Below, one piece after another: positions 19,906 through 30,311 of a stretch of DNA of 64,000 bases (the first letter of the stretch is position 1; each line of letters opens with the position of its first letter). A program made the translations under genes and the position numbers. The notes beneath the pieces are model-generated. The model made no database searches. It was not told the origin of the DNA and was given only the letters and a program-made list of their open reading frames with translations. This DNA comes from Cladochytrium replicatum (lineage: Eukaryota; Chytridiomycota; Chytridiomycetes; Cladochytriales; Cladochytriaceae), in assembly GCA_025526935.1 (NCBI GenBank), contig JAHLKD010000025.1, positions 1 through 64,000 on the forward strand. The letters run 5' to 3'.

Positions 19906-22603
19906 TGGAGAGGAAAATGTGTGGAGAAAAGCTAACGTTTCGGGTTGGTTTTTTTTTTGTGGATTGCAGGCTCCCAACTTATAGACTCTGGAGCGGGGGC
20001 TTCGAATGTCAACTCGCAATTGTATGCGCCGCATGTTGTCGGTGGGGTTACCAAGCAGCGGAACGGATACCCGCCCCACAACAACAACAACCACCATCAA
20101 TACAACAGCACAGGGGAACTTGAGCGCGACCTTGCGATTATCCGCGAGCAGCTTGCAAAGGCTCAGGACCAGCTCTCCAAGCAGAACCGCGTGCGTCTGC
20201 GTCTAAAGTCAGAGCTCACGGCCGCGCACCAGGAGCTCGCCGCCGCGCGTGAGGAAGTCAATGCTCTCCAGGGCGCCGCGACGCGTGTGGTCGAGGCGGA
20301 GGAGGAGCTCTCTGCGGCCAAAGAGCTTCTCATTACATACCAGGACGAGCTCGAGAGCGTGCAGGAGGCGCACGTGGTTGCGATGTCGTACATATTGCGT
20401 GAGATCGACCGGCAGCACCTGGAGATCGAGATGGATCTTGCGGGCACGATGGCGCTGCTTGAGCACCCGTGGACGCCGCTTTACAAGAAGGAGAGCGGGA
20501 TCGAGGAGTACATGCCGCGGAAGCCGTGGAGCAAGTGCTGGGAGACTGACGACGAGTGGGATTCGGACGTTGATCTTGATGAGGAGGAGCGGTGGTGGAG
20601 GCACGAGAACGGGTATGATGTTAAGAAACGGGTTGCGGACGCTGGTGGGCCTAGCGGGATGGAGATCGCGAGGACGGTGGTGACGACGGCGAGCGGGGAG
20701 GGTTATACGGTGAGACGGAGGGGAACGTTTGGGCAGCCTGGAGGGGAGGAGGACGGGGAGGAGGAAGCTGGAGTTAAGGGGAAGAAAAGTGAGAATGGGA
20801 CGACGTTGACGCCGTATAATGCGCACTTTTTGGAGACGCACGCGCCTGCGTCGGCTGCTGCGGCAGCCGCGAGGCTATTTGCGGCGAATAGGAGTGCGGT
20901 CGGATCGCCTGCAGGGAGTGCGCCGAGCTCGCCGATGGCGAGAAGCGCGAGGCAGGTTACGAGCGGGGGGAGCAGTCCTAACGGGGTGAACTCGGAACGG
21001 GCGGGGCTTGGAGGTGCGGCAAGCTGGTTGAGGCCGCTGCGCAACTTTATGGAGTCAACGCTTGAGCAGCTCGCGCCGCCGATCCCCGCTTCCGCGCGGG
21101 CGAATCTGGAGCGGGAGCGGGAGATGCGGGCGCAGCGGGACCGGGAGCTGCGTGAGGCGGCGGAGCGGGCTGCGGAGTCGATCGGGGCGTCGACGCCCGT
21201 TGCAAAGGCCAAGATACCCGAGGTGAGCGAGCGGGAGAGGCGGGAGCAGGCTGACCGGGAGCTGCGAGAGAGCATCACGCGGGCTGCGGAGGAGGCTGAG
21301 CGGGAGGCGATGGTAAGGGGGCATGTGAGGGCGAACGAAAGGGAGATTCGGGAAGCGCGGGATCGGGAGTTGAGGGAGCGGGCCGCTGCTGAGGCTGCTG
21401 CTATGGACGAAGGGGTTGTGGGGCGCGGGGGCAGTGTTAGGGCTTCCGGGAGCGTTGCGGAGACGCCTGTGGTTGGGGGCAACCCGAACCGGCGGTCTAC
21501 GATGAGTGTGAGCGGAAGGAGCACAGGGGGCGGTAAAGGCGGGATTGTTGGGGTTGGGATGATGGGGAACAGCGTGGTGTCGCCTATCGGGGGGATGATG
21601 GGGATCTTTGGGACGAGTGCGGGGTCGAACGGGATGGTTGTGGACACGCGGAATGTGCGTGTTGGAGCGCCGAGGCCTGAGACTGTGCTTGATGTTGACG
21701 AGATAGAGTTTGATGAAGTTGAGAGCGTGGATGGGGACGCCGAGTTCATGACCCCGGAGGTTCCTGTGCGGCAGCGGCAGCAGCGGCAGCAGCAGCAGCA
21801 GCGGGGCGGGCATGAGGACGAGGTGTATTGGGAAGACGACGATCTGCCCACGGACGTTGACAGCGTGACTTCCAAAGACGACGACGAGTACGACGACGAC
21901 GACGCGGTGTATGGACGGCACAGGCAGATTCCTGTACCTGGTGCGGGGTCGTCGTCTTACAGGAACAAAGCGACGGGGCTTTCGAGGCTCGTGATTAGCG
22001 GCGAAGGAGGGTCGGGTACGCTTTCGGTCAGCGCGGTGGGAGTCGCGCCGTCTGTTCCTATGCCGTCGTCGCAGAAGACGCTGAAGGCGAAGAAGAGCGC
22101 CCTTGTGCTTGCGGAGGAGGACGAGTTTTTGGGCGGACATGCGCCAGCGCCGTTGCAAGTCGGTCGTGGAGGCGCGCAGGTTGCTGCGGCGAGGGAAGAC
22201 GACGCGCGGTCAGAGACGGACGACGATTTCTGGGGAGATCATCGACGAACGCCGCCTCGACGGGGGTACTCCACGCGACCGTCGCAGCCCCAGCACAGAC
22301 AGTCAGCACAGTACGCTCAGCCGCAGCAAGGTTACACACAACAGAACGGGAGTGCGCGCGTGAACCGAAGGGCCACTGCACCGGTTGCGCCGCGATCTCA
22401 GCAGCAGCAGCGTGAAGTTCCACCGACGCCGAATGTGCAGCCGCCGTCCGGGGGCGGGACGGGGAGCACGATTGAGAGGGCGTTTGAGGCGCTCGAGTCA
22501 GCGATGGAGAACCCGTGGACGCTTGTGCCGTCATGGTTGCGTGCGACGAGGGTAACGCAGCCGACGGCGAGTCAGCAGGGGCAAGGTCAGGGACAGTACG
22601 AGG

Positions 22604-22660
<57 letters not shown>

Positions 22661-22707
22661 GGACGATGAGCTATGGGGGGGAGATGGGACGGTATGAGCG
22701 ACGCTGA
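18067..22707 (+). CDS. WD40 beta-propeller / coiled-coil / polyQ protein (2 exons)
   Basis: The protein is 1,491 residues: exons 18067-19804 and 19970-22707 joined by a phase-1 intron. Residues ~1-270 are Ser/Pro-rich and disordered. Residues ~280-580 hold seven WD40 repeats, with recurrent GH...W(E/D) spacing and endings such as IRIWEMS, VKVWDVE and ISIWDIG. Exon 2 opens with an N/H-rich linker, then a coiled coil (~residues 625-730), an acidic patch (DDEWDSDVDLDEEE), long low-complexity Glu/Arg-rich helical segments (~950-1080) and a C-terminal polyQ. A scaffold role is inferred from propeller plus coiled coil; no orthologue is recognised. The whole reading frame is GC-rich compared with neighbours. 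Confidence 0.88.
19819..19902. repeat. (GT)n microsatellite inside the WD40-gene intron
   Basis: About 84 bp of GT repeat with one CG interruption fills more than half of the 165-bp intron. The donor GTGAGT at 19805 and the acceptor after a T-run at 19969 are intact. Confidence 0.97.
22607..22657 (+). repeat. (CAG)n tract encoding polyglutamine
   Basis: About 17 consecutive CAG codons near the C terminus of the WD40/coiled-coil protein. A shorter CAG-rich run lies at about 21770-21800. Confidence 0.97.
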
Positions 22708-23271
22708 TAGACTATTATAAAGGCCGTATTGGTTGGTGTGGGGTGGGCGGGTGGTGGGTTTGGATGGGCTGAATCCCATCCAATTTGTATTTTTGGGGCT
22801 TTGTGTTTCTTTTCCCCCTTCTTAATTCCTTCCCTTTCATTATGAAAAACCTAAAACCTAGTTGCATGTTCATTTTTTATGAAAAGAAACGACCTCTCCA
22901 TCTTTTCGTACTTCTATCTTTTCTTTTTTCTCAATTTTGCATCTGACATCCCACACATTAAGTTTGTTTTCGAGTTTATCACCCTGATATATTACTCGTT
23001 TAGCTATTCCCCTTTGCAGTGAAGACAAAAAAGAAGTTTTTGGGTCTCCGCATGGCAAGACTGGCCTTGTGTTTTTGTTGCTTTTTTCATACTGCAGATT
23101 TTGGAAGGGAGTTATTTAGAGTGTTTGGGAGTTGTTGTTTTTGGCGCGCTATTTTTTGACACAATATCTCTTTTTACAATACAAAAAGAGTGTTTTACAT
23201 TGATCGAGTCAAGGTTTGCCACCAATAAACTCGAACAGCAACCTCTATATGAGTAAGCGTGTTGACATTCT
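22708..23271. other. intergenic, 3' flanks of convergent genes
   Basis: AT-rich sequence between the WD40 gene and the stomatin-like gene, which end toward each other. No protein-like frame or RNA was found. Confidence 0.6.
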
Positions 23272-24615
23272 TCAATGCTTTTCTTCGCCGATGGTTTCCA
23301 GCACACTGCGATCCATGACCGCTCTGAGGTTCGAGTGCGGACCGTCCGTGCTGGTGGGCATAAAGATAACTTTAGCACCTGCACTTTTCGCCATGGAATT
23401 GAGTGTTTCCAGGTCTGGCAGTGCAAAGACAAAGCAATGTCAGAGAAAAACACAATCATGGATAGGTTCCGGCTCGTTCAGACATACATCTAATCTGCAT
23501 CGCGGCTGGGGTGTTTAGGATATCGGAGGCCTCGCGCATGAGTTTGGCGGCTTCGACTTCGGCCGCGGCGGCGATGACCTTGGATTCACCAACACGTTTC
23601 TGCTTAGCGGCCGACGAGAGGGTTTCCTGCAGCTCCTGGCTGAACTGGATATCTTTTATCTAAAGAAAGAATGTGCAATTGAGCCCCCGAAGTCTATGGT
23701 CAATACGATGCTTCGTTCACACGTACCAAAATACTTTCGATCTTCACACCCCTGCAAAATAAGACAACCATTTGTTGAATACCCACTTTATTTTGCGGCG
23801 CGAATTTTTTGTTTACCAACTGGCTGCCGGTCCTGCGATGATGGATTCGATCTCGCGAGCAAGGACTTCGCGATTCTCGATGATGTCCTGCAGCGTCCGT
23901 GTGCCGAGGATGTGCCTGAGTGTCGTCTGCGTGCGTTCGGTGAGCGCTTTGCGGACGTCAGCGACTTCGAAAGCCGAGACTACGGGGTCGATGATGTGCC
24001 TGAACTTGTCTTTCAGACAGAAAGAAGCGATCTTGTGGGACAAAAGTACCAGTATAAGACACTGTCGATCTTGACGTTGCAATTATCCTTGGTCATGACG
24101 AATTGTTGCGGGATGTCTGAGAGCTGGATCTTGACCTCTGTTTTCGATTCCATCTTCTCAGATCAATAACAATTCATGTCCAATAATGTACTTGCCCAAC
24201 TGCTGGATGGTTTCCGTGCAGATGTTGATCTGGTAAAGTCTACAAACCAAAAATTTTGGACTCATAAGCTTATGGTTGACTAGTTCATACCCTGCATCCA
24301 CGGTGCGATAATACTGTCCCCAACGAGTGATCAAACCCACATTCCCCTGATTCACAGTCCTAAACGGATTCGGGAAACAAAACAGACACGGCACGGATCC
24401 TGGAGTGGACAACATACGTATCTTCTTGTTATTCGAATTGAACAATTGATTTTATGGCTACCTAGACACCCCAGAACGGAACCAATGCATCCAATGACAC
24501 CGGCATAGCACTGATCTTCTTGAACTGGTGTGGGCAGGGTCTTTGCGAACGAGCGCGGGATGGAGTGGATCTGCATCGGTGCCTCACCAGGCGGTTGATC
24601 TGTTGGCGAGCCCAT
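23272..24615 (-). CDS. stomatin-like SPFH/Band 7 membrane protein (multi-exon)
   Basis: It encodes an SPFH-domain protein of the stomatin group, which forms oligomeric scaffolds on membranes. Exon 1 is 24615-24462 and exon 2 is 24399-24291, with a Cys-rich hydrophobic segment (VLGCLGSVPCLFC) that would be palmitoylated or membrane-inserted. The SPFH core includes QFVMTKDNCNVKIDSVLYW, ERTQTTLRHILG and the REIESII helix, then the coiled-coil region with AAAAEVEAAKLM, AAMQIRYLETL and AKVIFMPTS. One intron appears to be GC-AG: donor GCAAGT at about 24199, acceptor AAACAG at about 24142, giving ...QQL-EVKIQ.... Another, at about 24040-24009, is only 32 nt. It ends GEEKH. Whether it acts at the plasma membrane or in mitochondria cannot be told from the sequence. 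Confidence 0.88.
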
Positions 24616-26295
24616 CGTTGGTGATTGCTCTGGCCAAACTTGTCCGGGATGTGATGGAATCGTGGGAAGTTACGATCACAAACACGCCCCACCCCAATCA
24701 GTGAGCCGGTCAGAAACCCATTTCATAAATACATACGTGTGTACCGTTTACATGATCAGAGAGCGTTGGTTATGCACCTTTGCAGCCGTCGTGTTCGGTT
24801 GAGAGCCTATTAGAAAGGAAATGCCATGCCAACAGAATTCCAAGGTCAAGCTTTGCTCGGGATCAGAAGACGATTGGGTCGTTTCAATGTATAGTATTTT
24901 AGATAGAGTCAAATATATTATCATGAACAGGCCACACTTTTCTGCTCATGCAAACTGAAGGAAACCGCACAGGAAATGGAGGATCCTCTACGAGGGTCAG
25001 CCAGAGACAGAAAGGATCTCTTCAGGGCAGGTTCACAAAGAAGCTCTGCCAGAGCAACCAGATGATTTATCGGCGGAGTTGGAAAACAGCCTGGGGCCAC
25101 AGTTCTCGCTACTAATCCCACCTCTTCAATCGAATTACCTCTGATCCTGGCTTCAACCCCGGGGTCCACGAGGCGTCGTCGAGTAATTGTTCTTGAAAAC
25201 AGCCGTATTCCAGGTCGATCTGCTAGGAGGATCAAAAGCGTCGGCGTGTCTGGTGACGATGCAGAGGAAGTGGAAGGGAGTGAAATAGGTCGACGAGCCG
25301 TTTTTTCGCACTGCGGACTTTGAAATCTCACGAAGCGAGGCCAACATCAAAAACAATGGACGCGGACGCCCGAGCGCGTCGTCGTCGTCGTCGTCGTCAC
25401 GCAAAACGAAATTCGACACGGGCAAGGACCCAGAGTGGAAGAATCTCCGGGCTGGTCAAGTATTCGCGCTTCTCTTTGGAAGTTTGTCGAACAGCAACGA
25501 TAGTAGACAGGATTCTGAAGCGCCTAGTTTGGACACGTACGATCCATACCCACTCGCGTGACCGAATCGCGAAACGAGAAGAGGTACCACAACGACTCAT
25601 AAAGATTTTTGGGCACACAGTTTCCAGAACGATTTGCATCCACCACAAAATTAAGAGGAGCTGGAAGGTGCGAATTTGTGACTTCAGCTTAAAGTACGAA
25701 TAGAACACAACGAATATTGGGCCGGGGAACACACAACCAAGTGAAAACTCAAGTCTAGGATGTTTCGTCCACAGCTTTTCACAGCGGTGTACCTAGGTTT
25801 CCCGAAACACATCAAAAGCGCAGCTCCCGCTGTTTGACGTGGCTATTACAAGGTGGGACCACATGAAGTATCCTGGGGATCTATTTTTGACAATCACGAT
25901 ACAGCGACTGGATGTAAAAGGAAGAACTCGAGGTGCAGTCTGAGGCCCATATCGAAGTCGTGACATCCAGTGTGAACTTGACTCTTTAACGAGTCACATT
26001 CCATTGGATTCAGGCGGTTCATGTCAGGCTCGGTCGAATCGTTCAGCTATCTTCGAGCCAAACTTTGATCGGGGACGTTTTATTGTGGCATCTCTTGAAA
26101 TTGAGGATGTGCTACCACCGTTCGCGGAAGCTTTTCGGAGGAGCTTAGGCCAACGTCACGACTGGACACACACACATCAGAACGCCCCCGTCTTACCCCA
26201 AAGAATCCGTACAATCTTTTGCTTTATAATTGAGCCGAAGAGGTAGTGGAACATCTGTACCAAAATGTGCACAGAGCACATCCCAACAACTAGGC
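24616..26295. other. decayed region with protein-like fragments
   Basis: The plus strand at about 25160-25560 reads RVIVLENSRIPGRSARR, then after a shift a run ending in GQVFALLFGSLSN. Near 25862-25963 it reads MKYPGDLFLTITIQRLDV before a stop, and near 26004-26246 another open frame of 80 codons ends at TAG. They may be remnants of one gene. No intact frame, LTR or terminal repeat was found, and the family is not recognised. Confidence 0.3.
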
Positions 26296-28503
26296 TCATG
26301 TATTGAGAATATTTTCATCAAAATAGCCCATTAATGCTGGCTGACATTTCACCTCGTCTTCGGTGGTAAACTCGTCTTCCATTAAACCCATAAACTCATG
26401 CGTCCGTATTCTGATGCCCTTAGTTCTACTCCGTTGAACTGCAGCTGTCACACTTCTGGGCATTTCTATTGGCGGGACGAAGGCGAATCGCAAATCTTCC
26501 GAAGAAGAACCGTTTTGATTCGGTGTCAGCCATGCATAGCGACGGAGACGTGTCGCCGCCGGGTAGTTTAATTCCGGTGGAACCGATTTGATCTTCGTGA
26601 CTGTGTTCACCAAAGACTCCTGGTCCGACACGGAGGCGAGGATATGATAGGCTAGGGTTCGCACCACGGGATGATAGTGTGTCTTAAAAGTGAATTAAAC
26701 GATAAGCACTGGAAAACAATGTGCATATGCATAGATACCGTGAAGGCTGTAAGCTCCCACAAGTTCGTGGTGAACGGATTCGCAAGGTCAGGGTGGTCTA
26801 ACGTTGGTTGATATACTCCAGTCCCAATAGCGCTGTCAGAGGAGAGCAAATTGCCGAGCTTGGGAAATTTCTGTCAGGAGAGAGCACAGATCAGCGCTGT
26901 GCACAGGCGATTAGCGAACACATACCACGAAGAGCAAGAGAATAACGTTAAGCAGGGAATACCTGTGTTGCTTGGGACGTGCAGCGAGACTTGTGCGAGT
27001 CGCTTCACGAATGAAGCCAACCGAGTAATCCCGCTCTGACACACAAGATAAGTAAAGCGCATCAAAACTACTCGTCGAAATCACAAAAGCCAAAGAATCT
27101 GCCTCAGAAGAACCAATTGTTGAAACATCCGAAGATGTACAACATGAAATCATAATAATATTTCATTTCCCAGTTCTCATCCTACGCAACCGGCACAGCA
27201 AAACGACACAACAGCCAACTCCTTACCTGCTTCTGGTTAAACAAAATGTTCAGGCCCATAACAGCCAGCTCAGCAGCTGAGAGAAGGGGCAAAGGTCCGG
27301 TGGGCACGGCGCCGCTCGTTTTTAGGACCAAGGGTAGATTGTTGAGGACATGGCACTTCAGATATCATGGGAAGTTGAAGTAGCAATCTGTAGAACATAA
27401 AGGCAAGCTTTCACTTCCTTAGGTACTTTTGAAGTCCTTTCCTTTTCAGTTAATGGCCGAATCGCATATCCTGGGATGATATCTTTGTACACGGCGAGAA
27501 GGGTGAGGAGTGCAAGTTGCTTGATGTTATGGTCGCTTCCATCGGTGATGAATTTCCGAAGCCTGCCCAGTGTCGCAATCTGAACCGGAATGTCAGGAAA
27601 ATATTGCAAACATATGTCAAGGGAAAAAAACCAACATTCTTCTCGGGATCTGCCAGAACTAGAGAGGCGGCTTCGGCAAGTCGTCGCTAGTCCACTTGCG
27701 CTCGAGTCATTTTCTGATTTCTCATCGCCTTCTGGCTTTACGGGATTTGCATTAGCTTTCTTTCTTTCTTCAGCAGCGATGTTTTTCTTGTCCCGCTTTG
27801 ACATCTTTTTGTTCTCGATGGTCAGCGGTGATCGCCAACGCATCATCTATGTTCACTTCGAGAGTCTTATTTTGCTTCACCAGCTGACCGGCGGAGTCTA
27901 TTACGGGCAATGCTGCCAAGCGTCGAGTGATCCCGTTCATCGTTCCGCTTGGTTCATCATCGTCACTGGCGTTCGCAGCCTTTGAGACACGGCGGTTCCG
28001 CTCGTACTCAGCCTCCATTTCTTCAGCATTGTCTCGCTTCTTCTTTGGCGGCCACCGCTGCGTGTCCGTGTAATCGCCCAATTCATCAAAACCTTCCGAT
28101 TCCACCGACTCTGCATCTCGAACAGATTCGTTCTCACTGGCTGTGTCAGAGTCTATATCTGGAAGATCCAGATCCGCAGCTAGCGACTTCCGGCTTAGTG
28201 GAAGGGCTTGAGCTGCTACCTTCCTAAATTGAGGCGATCAAACACGAACGTTTGATGTTTGATCACTGGGCACCAGTTTAAAAGGTTTCTGATGAGCTTT
28301 GGAGGTTTTTAAGGGTCCAAAAGGACAGCCAAATGCTTCTTACCTCGACAAGCCTCTGGATTCAGGCGGGAAAGAAACGAAGCAGCGCCGCCAAACTCCT
28401 ACAACAGTTGCAAGTCCTCATCGACAGCTCCGCGTCGTCGTTACCCGCAGGAATAGCGTGGTTCTTTCGGTCTGTTCTTGCCCACCTTTGACTTTTTTCG
28501 CAT
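26296..28503 (-). pseudogene. NOC3: NOC3 (nucleolar complex protein 3) pseudogene
   Basis: The decoded sequence follows NOC3, which acts in 60S ribosome export and pre-replicative complex loading: an N-terminal FGGAASFL segment, DPEKN-IATLGRLRKF, LLAVYKDIIPGY, IRPLTEKE, KEVK, the FVKRLAQVSLH region, KFPKLGNLL, GVYQPTLDHPDLANPF and LWELTAF-THYHPVVRTLAYH. Introns can be placed, for example between EKN and IAT. It is broken by TAA (28443-28441) and TAG (28401-28399) in exon 1, by loss of roughly 150-200 residues right after KEVK (~27395), and by a one-base shift near 26960. Both early stops are one C-to-T change from Gln codons. It ends at 26296. Confidence 0.75.
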
Positions 28504-28639
28504 CCTAAAAGAAGGCAAAAGAAATGTGCATCCTGAGTGTGGCTTACCACCATGTTCGACCGCAACGGCCTATCCGCCTACGCGAAAATTAAACGCGATT
28601 TCCTGATCGCAAAATCAATAGCCACAGGCTGAATTGTGA

Positions 28640-28770
28640 AGGTGTATCTACGGCAGAAGGCTCACATCCAGGATCTTGCAGGCACAGAGCGAATCGACAT
28701 CCAAAGCGACAAAATCAGTACAGTAGTGCCGTAATTCAGGAAAGGACGCCAAAGGAACGTACACAGGGAT
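28640..28770 (-). pseudogene. CDC45: CDC45 fragment, inverted first exon
   Basis: On the minus strand 28760-28671 reads ...CTDFVALDVDSLCACKIL and then a GTGAGC donor. DVD(S/A)LCACKIL is the hallmark of the CDC45 N terminus, the DHH-like fold of the replicative helicase cofactor. The sequence on its 3' side is not CDC45-like, so this is an isolated first exon. Confidence 0.65.
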
Positions 28771-29640
28771 GCCATGCTCGTGGATGATGTACAACATGGC
28801 ACTGCAATTGGGCTGCGCAAACAGCGGAATGCTTTGGAATGCCATCATTGGTCTCACGGACCTTTTTCTACACGAAAATATTGACCGCGGGGGTATAGAG
28901 CACTTTCAGGCAAACTGGGGGAGGAGGTTTCAAGGTTCAACATCTACGCTGTCGCTCCAGATGGTGCGCAAGGGTACGGGGGAAGAAGACTCTGACTTTG
29001 GCGCACAGGATCAAAACGAAAAACGATCTAACTGTGGCATTGGGCATTACGACGGCGGGTAGAGCAGCTGACGATCATACAATCCGACAAGGGGATGAAT
29101 GTCGATTGATGCTGTTGAGAAATTGTATTTTAAGTTTCACTCCAGCTATGTCTCTTCCAAACTCGGCATTTGGAAAGAGAAAGGACGACAAAGACTAGTG
29201 AATATGATGGTGCAAGTGGGGTGAGTTGATTTATGCAACGGGAAAACATGCTGTCCTAAAACTATTCTTTCTCAGTTTTCAACATAAGGAATGCAGGGAG
29301 TCGTTTACTGACATGCACATCAAATTCAATTGCCTTTTACGCGGAAGACTATCCCATCTATCAGCTCGCTACAACCTCGCCGACATTGTTTACGAATCCT
29401 TCTTCAAACATCAGGGCTTCAAATGCACCATTTCAGCATCAAATGCACCATTTCAGCATCGGACGCCGTCTATTCCCTTTCCGCATTGCTTGACCACGAG
29501 GGCGTGTATCTTGAGCCTGCGCTTTGTGCTTAAAAAGCAATTTGTTTTGTTGTATTCAATTACGTCACATGAACTGAATTCTTCTACTCCTTTCCTTGTG
29601 CAATCAATTCGATCTGGCTTTCCAGTCAACAGCCGAACGA
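28755..29640 (+). pseudogene. CDC45: CDC45 middle and C-terminal part, frameshifted
   Basis: The plus strand starts inside CDC45 at a YTGMPCSW-MMYNMALQLG region equivalent to the family's YxGTSSAxVMY motif. It continues with NAIIGLTDLFLHENI, an ECRLMLLRN region, FHSSYVSSKLGIWKE, a GTGAGT/CTCAG intron (29220-29274), ESFTDMHIKF, ARYNLADIVYESFF and KCTISASDAVYSLSALLD. At least two frame changes and a 20-bp duplication break it. The central portion between the N-terminal exon and this point is absent and the C-terminal third is not found. Confidence 0.72.
29421..29460 (+). repeat. 20-bp tandem duplication in the CDC45 pseudogene
   Basis: The unit AAATGCACCATTTCAGCATC occurs twice head to tail. 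Removing one copy would restore SASDAV and the continuing frame. The duplication is not a multiple of three and by itself disrupts the reading frame. Confidence 0.9.
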
Positions 29641-30311
29641 ACAGGTGCGACCGTGAGACATGACGGGTTTGAAAGTTCGGTCATTGAAATGGATCAGTGC
29701 GAAGAGTAGACAGGCTTCGCATCTGTTCTCTTTTAAACACATATTCTGTACAAGAAAAAGAAAAGCGGACAGGTGTTTCATCAGGTTGGCCCCGATTTCG
29801 CCGAGCACGCGACAATTTTGATTTTGTCAGCATTGAAGGACTCCTGGTCAATGCGGACGGTGACATCTCTCGCAATAAAAGTCCAGACATCATCGCAGTA
29901 ACCGTACGTGAGCTTCGATCCCTAATGTTTTTCGTAACTATCCATTCGCAACTAGGAGGTCAATGGAAGAACCTTCATTGTTGCTTTGGAGCGGACTTGC
30001 TGCAAAGACTCAGCGACACATGTGTCAAACTAATCCACAGTAAGCATAAAGAACAACGCAAAAGAGTCTGTCACCAACCTACCTGGGAAAGTACTTTCAT
30101 CGCCATTTGCGGCGACATGAGGTCGTTGGTGTGCAGGACATCGAGGGCTTCTATGAGCGAGTTTCCCAGAGAGGAACGACGGTAGAGCTCGTACTGAGTG
30201 GCAGCCTGGGACGGACGATGGGTTCAGAAAAGAAAGTCCAGCCTGTGAACGTCAACCGTTGGATATACCATTGGATTTGTTGAACTCGATATCAAGCCAC
30301 ATCCAGTGCTG
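29641..30311. other. no gene recognised; 5' flank of the methyltransferase gene
   Basis: Open frames occur on both strands (plus-strand 29697-30185 is the longest, 162 codons), but none looks like a known protein. It may include more decay of the CDC45 locus as well as the promoter of the gene at 30312. Confidence 0.4.

Noticed and set aside
20703-22158. Long minus-strand frames (390 and 367 codons)
   Set aside because: Antisense of the GC-rich WD40/coiled-coil exon. Composition is skewed and no domain is present.
28399-28443. Reassigned TAA/TAG codons (Gln) as an explanation for stops inside NOC3
   Set aside because: Intact genes here end in TAA, TAG and TGA, and the gene also has a deletion and frameshift. 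Pseudogene decay is simpler.
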